Assembly (NCBI GenBank): GCA_031425155.1
Contig: JANPIV010000072.1
Location: 4,788 to 68,787 of the forward strand
From: M3007 sp031425155
Lineage (GTDB): Bacteria; Bacteroidota; Bacteroidia; Chitinophagales; Saprospiraceae
DNA: 64,000 nt
Direction: 5' to 3'
Shown: positions 33,156 to 39,816 of the stretch, in pieces
How positions within the stretch are numbered: position 1 is the first letter of the stretch
Layout of the letters: each line of letters starts with the position of its first letter
The notes under the pieces: model-generated
Databases searched by the model: none
Told to the model about the DNA's origin: nothing
What the model saw: the letters and a program-made list of their open reading frames with translations, nothing else
Translations under genes and position numbers: made by a program

Positions 33156-33641
33156 ATGAAGTCATTTTGCGGTCTCTTACTCTGTTGCCTCGGCCTTACG
33201 ACCTGTTTTTCTTCTTCCAAAACTACTCAAAACATGGATGTGTATGCACTCCGCCTGCGCCCGGGTCAGGATTTAAAAAAAGAACTCGATGCTTTTGCGC
33301 GGGAAAATCACTTACAGGCGGCTTTTATAATGACCTGTGTGGGCAGTCTGCGCCATGCCGCTATCCGGCCCGCAGATCAGCAGCAGCCATTAATTTATAG
33401 TCAAAAACTGGAAATTGTGTCGCTGGTCGGTACCTTATCGCCCGATGGATCGCATTTGCACATTGCTTTGGCAGATAGCAACGGGGTGACTTTTGGCGGT
33501 CATTTGCTGGAAGGCAATGAAATCTATACCACCGCCGAGATCGTCATCGGCGAAGCGCGTCAGTTGCAATTCCGCCGGGAAGTGGATGCCGGGACGACGT
33601 ATAAGGAATTGACCGTAAGTAAAAGGGCAAAAAAGCAATAG
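33156..33641 (+). CDS. PPC-domain (DUF296) protein with export signal
   Basis: A protein of 161 residues from the ATG at 33156. The first 20 residues are hydrophobic and Cys-rich (KSFCGLLLCCLGLTTCFSSS), a probable lipoprotein signal. The rest is a PPC/DUF296 domain: YALRLRPGQDLKKELDAFA, AAFIMTCVGSL, and SLVGTLSPDGSHLHIALADS with the conserved His pair, then GGHLLEGNEIYTTAEIVIGE. The domain is best known from AT-hook DNA-binding proteins and from bacterial stand-alone trimeric proteins with a possible metal site. An exported copy is uncommon. It is divergent from the TonB receptor, only 74 bp away. Confidence 0.82.
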   Translation: MKSFCGLLLCCLGLTTCFSSSKTTQNMDVYALRLRPGQDLKKELDAFARENHLQAAFIMTCVGSLRHAAIRPADQQQPLIYSQKLEIVSLVGTLSPDGSHLHIALADSNGVTFGGHLLEGNEIYTTAEIVIGEARQLQFRREVDAGTTYKELTVSKRAKKQ

Positions 33642-33675
33642 GCAAAAGAGGCAATGCTTCAGTCGCGGCTATGGC

Positions 33676-34056
33676 CTAGTGAGCCGAGTGCATAGCTGTC
33701 CCTTTTCGGCTATGTTTTTCACGCCGAAACACATTGCGGAAATTGCTGGGCAACAACGTGACCCGACTGCCCGACAATTTTTCCAGGGTAACTGCCAACA
33801 GTACATAACTTTCCGTGACACCCGGCAGGGGCATACTCAGCAGCATAACAAAAGGCAAAAAGCGGGGCAGGTCTTTCAACTGGGCCATTGCTTCCTGCTT
33901 TTCCTGTTCGGTCGGTGGATTGTCGAAAGAATCCATAAAGCGATCCTTGCCTTGACGCACAAACACCTGTACCATCTGTTTGGTCTCAATGCCTTCCATG
34001 ACAAACGCCTTCAGCATCAAACGGGGAACACGGGTAATTCTTCTAAACTTCGTCAT
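33676..34056 (-). CDS. Small LETM1-like domain protein
   Basis: A protein of 126 residues from the ATG at 34056. A basic N-terminus (MTKFRRITRVPRLMLKAF) is followed by an acidic linker (NPPTEQEKQEAMAQL) and a hydrophobic core (LPRFLPFVMLLSMPLPGVTESYVLL) ending LLPSNFRNVFR. The order of the PRFLPF, PLPG and LLPSxF pieces recalls LETM1-like domains seen in Bacteroidota, but the match is weak. It has one membrane-associated segment. It is convergent with the PPC gene. Confidence 0.5.
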   Translation of the reverse strand: MTKFRRITRVPRLMLKAFVMEGIETKQMVQVFVRQGKDRFMDSFDNPPTEQEKQEAMAQLKDLPRFLPFVMLLSMPLPGVTESYVLLAVTLEKLSGSRVTLLPSNFRNVFRREKHSRKGTAMHSAH

Positions 34057-34229
34057 CAAGGCAGCGCGTTATAGTGATTAGGATTCAAAAACCAATTGTA
34101 GAAAAAACCATGCCGTTTATAAAATAGTTTCTAGTAATTAGTCTAAATGTTTGGTATATTTCCTTCTCAGGATTTAAAGCGTCTTAAATGCCCGGAGGAT
34201 AAAAATATTGCAATTAGCAGACAATTTAA

Positions 34230-34340
34230 AAAAAGAAAAGGCTGCTTCGTCTAATATTAAGTCCGAAAAACGGTTTTGTTTCTCTGGTGAAAAACTGTCC
34301 ATTTTTTTACTTCTGCGTTGACGAAGCAGCCTTCTTTGTT
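34230..34340 (-). terminator. Long-loop terminator after the CHRD gene
   Basis: On the minus strand, AAGGCTGCTTCGTC (right end, about 34318-34333) pairs with GACGAAGCAGCCTT (left end, 34239-34252) and is followed by TTCTTTTTTT. The loop is about 66 nt. It lies immediately downstream of the CHRD protein gene. Confidence 0.55.
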
Positions 34341-34353
34341 GAAAATATAATCT

Positions 34354-36156
34354 CTACATTTTCAATAATTTATGATAAAATATCACTCGATTCTGGTCTT
34401 GTAAACCCAGGAAATAAATGCCCTGTCGCAACGCTGGTAAAGGCAGTGCCCAGGCCTGTTCGCCACTGGAAATATCCATCGCTTGCTCCAGCATGGTACG
34501 GCCAGCCACATCCGTCAAACGCAAACGACCTTTGAAAGCATCGCGACTGTTAAAACGGATATTCAAATCTGCTGCAAGTGGATTGGGAAATATTTCCAGT
34601 CCTTGCACGATCGGATCTTCCACCCCGGAACTGGGGGCGCAGACGATATTATTGCGCACCTGTCCGCGAATTTCTCCAGCCGGGAAATTGGTCGTATGGA
34701 CGTTCATATATATAAGATCACTGCTCAGAAACGTCCAGATAGAATCGGCAATAGGCACCACGTTAGTAGAATAAGGCGTTGGTACGGCTATACCAATGCG
34801 TACCGGACCGTTCACCCCGAATGCGCCTTTGTGCAGGTGGGCGGCAGTGACGGTACTGCTCATTGCATCCACCAGGGCCGCATAGTGCAGGGAAGTATGG
34901 CGGCGATCTACGGATACTAAGCCGGCTCCAATGCCGGTGCTATTGTTGGCCGGTACTTCCTGCGTTCCGCAGAGGTCAAAACCAAAGGTACTACGTATGT
35001 TGGGTTCGATTTGGCCGCGAATTTCCCCGCCTGGATTAGTCGCTGAGTGAAGGTTGAAATACAATTCATTCGCTAGCAGGCTGGTCAGCATGGTCGAGTC
35101 CACGGCGACCGCTGTACTCATATAAAAACCGGGTACCATCGTTACGGTTAGGGGTAGCACGACTGGCCCGGCTACGCCCGGTGCGCCTCGATGTATGTGC
35201 GCTGCAGTCGGAGTCAGCCCGGTAGCCAGCACCGCGTAAGTGATGGAATCCAGCGTTTTATTCATCGTAAACCAGCCGTAACCGCTGGCCGCACTGGCGG
35301 TCGGCGGTACCTCTTGAGCACCAGTCAGCGTAGCGATGCCACTAAAGGCAGTGTTATGGCGTAATGCTCCCCGAATTTCTCCGCCGGGATTGGCAGCGGT
35401 ATGTAAATTGATGTAAAACAGACCACTATCTACTTTTCCCAAAAAATTAGCGGGCAAACTGCTCAGCGCAAAATCGCCCGTCACGGTCGTCCCATCCACG
35501 GTAAGTGGGACTACCACCGGCCCGGCGACGCCCTCCACGCCCTGGTGAATATGCGCAGCGGTGATCGGGCCACTCAATCCAGTCGCCGTCATCTGCACAT
35601 GAATCGTCGTGCCGCCCAGAATATATTCTACGGTCCCGACAGCCACTGCAGAGGTCGTCACGGGTGGCACTTCATGTTGACCATTGGCTTTTACGCTGAT
35701 ATAAGTGTCCGCTTCCGTATGTATTTGGCCGCGTATTTCTCCGGATGGATGCGCCGCAGTGTGGACGTTGAAGTAAACTTGGCCATCCAGAATCTGACGT
35801 AACAGCGTGGAAGACAGCGGTTTGGAACCTGCCAGGCGGTTGCCGCCAATAAACAAATCATTCAAACCCAACACAACCGGGCCACTCACACCAGGTGGGC
35901 CAACGTGGAAGTGTGCTGCCGTCGCCGGGCCGGTCAAGCCCGAAAAAACACCGTGGATAGTCATCGTTTTCAGATCCGCAGACAGCGTAATAGTGACCAG
36001 CCCCTGGGCCGTACCCACTACAGCCGGTACTTCCTGCGCTCCTTCCAGATGCGCAGTGAAAGCCAGCCGCGAATTTTGCGCCGTCAAAAGAAAGGGTAAT
36101 GCAGCCAACCAAAACAGGCCGACGATTCGGGTAATCGCATGGAAATCAGGTTTCAT
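34354..36156 (-). CDS. Secreted protein with four CHRD domains and T9SS C-terminal signal
   Basis: A 600-residue protein with a signal peptide (FWLAALPFLLTAQN) followed by four tandem CHRD domains. Each has an AAHxHxGxxGVxGPV segment (AAHFHVGPPGVSGPV, AAHIHQGVEGVAGPV, AAHIHRGAPGVAGPV, AAHLHKGAFGVNGPV) and ends in a YxNxHTxxxPxGEIRGQ segment. The boundaries are about 28-148, 153-268, 272-388 and 390-510. The last 80 residues are a T9SS type A sorting domain (FPNPLAADLNIRF; LTDVAGRTML; LRQGIYFLGL). CHRD domains are named from chordin; in bacteria their ligand is unknown, although the conserved His pattern suggests metal or surface binding. It is expected on the cell surface or released. Confidence 0.9.
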   Translation of the reverse strand: MKPDFHAITRIVGLFWLAALPFLLTAQNSRLAFTAHLEGAQEVPAVVGTAQGLVTITLSADLKTMTIHGVFSGLTGPATAAHFHVGPPGVSGPVVLGLNDLFIGGNRLAGSKPLSSTLLRQILDGQVYFNVHTAAHPSGEIRGQIHTEADTYISVKANGQHEVPPVTTSAVAVGTVEYILGGTTIHVQMTATGLSGPITAAHIHQGVEGVAGPVVVPLTVDGTTVTGDFALSSLPANFLGKVDSGLFYINLHTAANPGGEIRGALRHNTAFSGIATLTGAQEVPPTASAASGYGWFTMNKTLDSITYAVLATGLTPTAAHIHRGAPGVAGPVVLPLTVTMVPGFYMSTAVAVDSTMLTSLLANELYFNLHSATNPGGEIRGQIEPNIRSTFGFDLCGTQEVPANNSTGIGAGLVSVDRRHTSLHYAALVDAMSSTVTAAHLHKGAFGVNGPVRIGIAVPTPYSTNVVPIADSIWTFLSSDLIYMNVHTTNFPAGEIRGQVRNNIVCAPSSGVEDPIVQGLEIFPNPLAADLNIRFNSRDAFKGRLRLTDVAGRTMLEQAMDISSGEQAWALPLPALRQGIYFLGLQDQNRVIFYHKLLKM

Positions 36157-36344
36157 AATCGGTAATTTTGTAATGGTGAAAAAGACAGGTAACAGCAGGT
36201 GAATGAAGACACTGCCGGGTTGGTGGGAATGGAACGAACCGTGTGAATACAGTTGGCATTTATTAAAACCTTGCGAATGCGAAAAATGATGTGCCAGCAG
36301 GCCCGGTTTTAGCCCTGTCTTTTGCCAGAATTAGGCATTTGTGC

Positions 36345-36600
36345 TTAATAACGCTGTTTACCCTGTCGTTGCAGGCGATGGCCAACGGCCCGCAGCACAA
36401 TCCAGCCATGCGCCAGCAGGGTAGGCAAGAGGCCAAAATGTTCGCGCATTATTATAAAACGGTCGCGCAAACTCTGGCGGTGGCGTTGTTTGGAGAGGCC
36501 ACCCATCAGGTAATTGGTCAAGATGATTCCCATATTCACCGATTCTCGACTTTGTTTCAAAATTTGAATGCACCAATCGTAATTGGCGCAAAAAAAATGA
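36345..36600 (-). pseudogene. Remnant of a GT2 glycosyltransferase 3' end
   Basis: The minus strand encodes about 85 residues that match the C-terminus of the intact glycosyltransferase at 37338-38129: CANYDWCIQILKQS versus CADYDWCIRVLKQS, then NYLMGGLSKQRHRQSLRDRF and the final HGWIVLRAVGHR. Upstream of the CA-YDW motif the similarity stops, and no catalytic half exists. DNA identity with 37338-37600 is high by eye (roughly four-fifths). It is a truncated duplicate, probably not functional. Confidence 0.75.
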
Positions 36601-36661
36601 CCATTTTTGTTGCCAGGCGATACTCAGCCGCCCGGCATTTTCATCTTCCAGTTTCTACATT

Positions 36662-37309
36662 ATGCTCCGTGTCATCACCTTGGCTGCTATCAACCTCCTA
36701 CTCATAGTCTCTTGCAAGGATAAAAACTGCCCAAATAATCTAAAATACCAAATACCCTATACAGCAACTCCCATCCAAGACACTTTCCAAATAGGGGATA
36801 CCATCTGGATAGAGATGAACTTCAGCGATCAGTTGACTGATTTGAATGGCAGTGTAGAAAATACTTTTCGCAATTTTGATTTTAAAATTCAATTACAATG
36901 TGATAGATTTGATATAGACCCACCCCAAGGGAGAGCAGTCAGTTTTATAGATGTTTTTCCTATGGTGGGTGAAGTAGTACCGCGTGGGCTCCCCTCCTCT
37001 GGAATATCTTATTTTGAGGTAAAACCCATTTATGAGGATGAACATTATCGCTTTAAAGCGGCGGCGGTGCTCAAGCAACAAGGTGCTTTCTGGCTCGCTA
37101 TTGCTCCTTACACTGACGAAATGATTGCTCCGTTTGAAATAAAAGGTAACTGCGACCATATACCGTTACATTTCACTAATAAGGTGAACGATGGCGATCC
37201 TGTGGAGAACAACTATCATTTGTTGAAGTCAAGTCCGGTACCTGTTTATCAAGATATGACGATAGAGCGTTTTGGGGTGGGTGGATTTTGTTTTGTAGTG
37301 CGTAACTAA
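36662..37309 (+). CDS. Hypothetical lipoprotein between duplicated glycosyltransferase ends
   Basis: A 215-residue protein with a short signal ending LLLIVSCKD (Cys18 lipidation site, good lipobox). The remainder is beta-rich, starting NNLKYQIPYTATPIQDTFQIGDTIWIEMNFSD, a pattern common among Bacteroidota lipoproteins with an Ig-like N-terminal strand. No family is recognised. It is noticeably more AT-rich than its neighbours and reads against them. It lies exactly between the truncated and the complete copies of the glycosyltransferase 3' end, which suggests arrival with or by the duplication. Confidence 0.65.
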   Translation: MLRVITLAAINLLLIVSCKDKNCPNNLKYQIPYTATPIQDTFQIGDTIWIEMNFSDQLTDLNGSVENTFRNFDFKIQLQCDRFDIDPPQGRAVSFIDVFPMVGEVVPRGLPSSGISYFEVKPIYEDEHYRFKAAAVLKQQGAFWLAIAPYTDEMIAPFEIKGNCDHIPLHFTNKVNDGDPVENNYHLLKSSPVPVYQDMTIERFGVGGFCFVVRN

Positions 37310-37337
37310 TCACTATTTCGCTTTTTTATAAATAGTG

Positions 37338-38129
37338 CTAATAACGTTTCTTTCCCTGTCGCGTCACCCGATGCCCCAAAGCCCGCAGCACGATCCAGCC
37401 GTGCGCCAACAGGGTAGGGAAGAGGCCAAAATGCAGGCGCATGATGGCAAAACGGTCGCGCAGGCTCTGGCGATGGCGTTGTTTGGAAAGGCCGCCCATC
37501 AGGTAATCGGCCATGATAATGCCGGTGTTTATGGATTGCTGGCTCTGTTTCAGCACACGGATGCACCAGTCATAATCGGCGCAAAGATTGTCCGTACGAT
37601 ACAGAGGAGCAAGGCTGCGACGGGCGACAAATGACTGGTGCACTACCAGCATACCACCCACATAATCACGCCATTGCAGGTGGGCGGGCAGGCGGCGAGT
37701 ACTCAGTTCACTCATGGTACCAGCAGGCTGCCGGGCTTCGTTTACCAGCAGCGTCTCGCCATAGAGTACGCCGGTTTGGGCAGTGACCAATGCCGCACAA
37801 TGTGCCACCGTATCGGGCGCATGCAAATGATCGCCACTATTCAGGAACCAGACAAAGTCGCCGGTGGCCATTTGCAGCCCTTTATTCATGGCATCATACA
37901 GGCCACGATCCGGTTCCGATAGCCAGCAGAGATGAGGCATTTTTGTCACAAAATCCCGAATAATATCCACAGAACCATCCTTCGAGCCGCCATCTATTAC
38001 CAGGTATTCAATATGCGGATAGGTCTGTTCCAGTACACTTTGCATAGTGCCGGGCAGAAGTGCTTCTCCGTTATAGACGACGGTGATGATGGAAAAAATC
38101 GGCGGAGAAAGGGGAGCAGTGGAAGTCAT
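37338..38129 (-). CDS. GT2-family glycosyltransferase (WcaE-like)
   Basis: A protein of 263 residues from the ATG at 38129; an upstream in-frame extension to 38258 runs over repeats and a terminator and is rejected. The GT-A fold is shown by FSIITVVYNGEALLPGTMQS, YLVIDGGSKDGSVDII and LSEPDRGLYDAMNKGLQMATG. The metal-binding motif is degenerate (WFLNSGDHL). The C-terminal MGGLSKQRHRQSLRDRF helix is typical of the colanic-acid WcaE type. It transfers a sugar to an unknown polysaccharide precursor. No other polysaccharide genes are adjacent. Its 3' third has a decayed copy at 36345-36600. Confidence 0.85.
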   Translation of the reverse strand: MTSTAPLSPPIFSIITVVYNGEALLPGTMQSVLEQTYPHIEYLVIDGGSKDGSVDIIRDFVTKMPHLCWLSEPDRGLYDAMNKGLQMATGDFVWFLNSGDHLHAPDTVAHCAALVTAQTGVLYGETLLVNEARQPAGTMSELSTRRLPAHLQWRDYVGGMLVVHQSFVARRSLAPLYRTDNLCADYDWCIRVLKQSQQSINTGIIMADYLMGGLSKQRHRQSLRDRFAIMRLHFGLFPTLLAHGWIVLRALGHRVTRQGKKRY

Positions 38130-38146
38130 TAGAAACTTGATGTACA

Positions 38147-38228
38147 GCGAAACCCCAGTTTCGCCATTCTGTATTGCACAACGAAACCTCAGTTTCGCAC
38201 CTGACCTGGCGAAGCTGGGGTTTCGCCA
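38147..38228. repeat. Triple GGCGAAAC palindrome cluster
   Basis: Three related palindromes lie in a row: GCGAAACCCCAGTTTCGCC (38147-38165), ACGAAACCTCAGTTTCGCA (38181-38199) and TGGCGAAGCTGGGGTTTCGC (38207-38226). The first and third are in inverse orientation. The same type occurs at 6940-6961 between nuoJ and its neighbour. They fill the upstream region of the glycosyltransferase gene. Confidence 0.7.
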
Positions 38229-38236
38229 TACATAAA

Positions 38237-38268
38237 AAAGCCGTGGACGACCAGGCATCCACGGCTTT
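38237..38268 (-). terminator. Terminator after the TPR protein gene
   Basis: AAAGCCGTGGA pairs with TCCACGGCTTT (11 bp, loop of ten). On the minus strand it is followed by TTT and lies 20 bp after the stop of the TPR gene. Confidence 0.8.
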
Positions 38269-38288
38269 CTATAGTTTGAAAAAACTAC

Positions 38289-39605
38289 TTACATTTTGAA
38301 ATGCGGAGTCGCATTTTTACCGCCACCTTTCACCACCTCCAGGCGTTTTTTGAATTCCAGCGATAGTTCGTCCTCCTTGCGGGCATATATTTCGTTGAGT
38401 GCCAGCAAAGTATTCAGGTCGTTTGGATCCAGGCTTTCCGCTTTTTGGAAGTGGGGCAGGGCCTGATCGAAAAGGGCCAACATCTGGTCGTTCAATACTT
38501 TATAACGCTTCAGAGCCGCCTGCGAATTATCGAGCGTGGTCATTTCCTGATTGACAGCGGCTGCCTTGTTGTAGTACAGCGCACCCAGCATATAGTGGGC
38601 ATCGGGACTTTTAGGATCTTTTTCGGTCGCCATCAAATAGTTCTTTTTGGCTTCTTCAAAATACTCGGTCGCCTTGGCGTCGTTTTTGGCTTTCACTTCC
38701 CGCTGTTGCAGGTTATCATATACATTACCCAGGTTGACATACAGGCTCATGTTCTCCGGCTCCTGTTTGATGGCCTGTTTCAGCCGATCCGTCAGTTCGT
38801 CCAGTTTATTTTCTTTCAGGTAGGTGTTGATTTCCGCAAAAAGCAACCCGGAGTTCTCCGGGAATTTCTGGCGGCCTTCAGCCAGGATGGCTTTGGCACC
38901 TTCTGTATCATTCAGGGCTGTTTTGGCAGTATAGAGCGATTCGTACACCTCGCCCCTGGTCGTTCCTTTCTTGACCATTTCTTCGAGGTAAGGAATTGCC
39001 TCCGCGTTACGACCCGCCATCAGCGCAGTCAGGCCAGTGAAATATTTTTGGTCTTCGATTTGACTTTCATCGGCAAAAAGGCTTTTCTCTTTGGCCGCCG
39101 TGAGGATTTCATGGCTTTTCAAAGCCGCTGCCGAAGACAAATAGGCTTTTTCGTACTCTTTGGCCTCATACTTCGCCACACCGATATTGATCAGGCCCGC
39201 TTGTACTGTGGTCATACCTTTCAAAGCATCAGTCTTTTCGTACTTCTTCTCCGCCAATTCATAACCTTTCTGGTAGGCATTGAAGGCTTCCAGTGCGTCA
39301 TTATCGCCTGTCAAAGGCGAGTCCGGCTTGATCTGGCGCACGGCCATATCGCGTTCCACGATGGTCGAGTAAATATCGCCTTTGGTGATCCAGGCCGAAG
39401 CGAGGGCTTGCGCTTCCGCCGTTTTCAGCGCGTCACTAATTTTCTGCTTGGCTTCATCCAACTTGGCGGCGTTATTAGCGCGGTCAATATTATAGCTGGT
39501 CAAGGCCTTGCCAGCGCTCTTCGCCAGCTTGGCACCATCTTCCTGGGCCTGTGCGATGCCGGCCACGAACATAAAGCCCACCAGGGCAAAGAGAAATTTT
39601 TTCAT
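38289..39605 (-). CDS. Exported TPR-repeat protein
   Basis: A protein of 438 residues from the ATG at 39605 (signal MKKFLFALVGFMFVAGIAQAQ). Helical repeats run through residues 30-430. Clear TPR-like pairs are at about 130-200 (IGVAKYEAKEYEKAYLSSAAAL), 205-290 (ALMAGRNAEAIPYLEEMVKKG) and 300-400 (LYVNLGNVYDNLQQREVKAKND; DAHYMLGALYYNKAAA). It is periplasmic or membrane-associated and probably a scaffold. It is monocistronic, with a terminator downstream and gyrA upstream. No partner is identifiable from context. Confidence 0.8.
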   Translation of the reverse strand: MKKFLFALVGFMFVAGIAQAQEDGAKLAKSAGKALTSYNIDRANNAAKLDEAKQKISDALKTAEAQALASAWITKGDIYSTIVERDMAVRQIKPDSPLTGDNDALEAFNAYQKGYELAEKKYEKTDALKGMTTVQAGLINIGVAKYEAKEYEKAYLSSAAALKSHEILTAAKEKSLFADESQIEDQKYFTGLTALMAGRNAEAIPYLEEMVKKGTTRGEVYESLYTAKTALNDTEGAKAILAEGRQKFPENSGLLFAEINTYLKENKLDELTDRLKQAIKQEPENMSLYVNLGNVYDNLQQREVKAKNDAKATEYFEEAKKNYLMATEKDPKSPDAHYMLGALYYNKAAAVNQEMTTLDNSQAALKRYKVLNDQMLALFDQALPHFQKAESLDPNDLNTLLALNEIYARKEDELSLEFKKRLEVVKGGGKNATPHFKM

Positions 39606-39716
39606 TGCGTTCAACAAAGTTTAGAATGTTTTAAAATCCGTTGGTCAAGACGTAATTCCACCCAAAAGGTTTTCTAACGCATTGTTAATAGGAAAATTTG
39701 GATTAAACAGCATATT

Positions 39717-39751
39717 AATCCGCCCGACGATTTTCATCCGTCGGACGGATT
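39717..39751 (-). terminator. Hairpin after gyrA
   Basis: AATCCGCCCGACG pairs with CGTCGGACGGATT (13 bp; the single mismatch on the plus strand is a G:U pair in the minus-strand transcript). The loop is ATTTTCATC. It lies 66 bp after the gyrA stop. The T-run is better on the plus strand (GGATTTTTATC), so strength on the gyrA strand is uncertain. Confidence 0.6.
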
Positions 39752-39816
39752 TTTATCTCCAAAAATAGTCCAACTACATAGCACTGAATGTGGAAATGTA
39801 GCAGCACTTCATTCGC

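Noticed and set aside
36291..36707. A 138-residue plus-strand frame over the glycosyltransferase remnant
   Set aside because: The opposite strand matches the glycosyltransferase C-terminus in sequence, which explains the open frame.
38445..39677. A 410-residue plus-strand open frame opposite the TPR gene
   Set aside because: Antisense shadow; its Phe/Gly/Arg-rich composition fits a reverse reading of Glu/Lys/Ala-rich helices.
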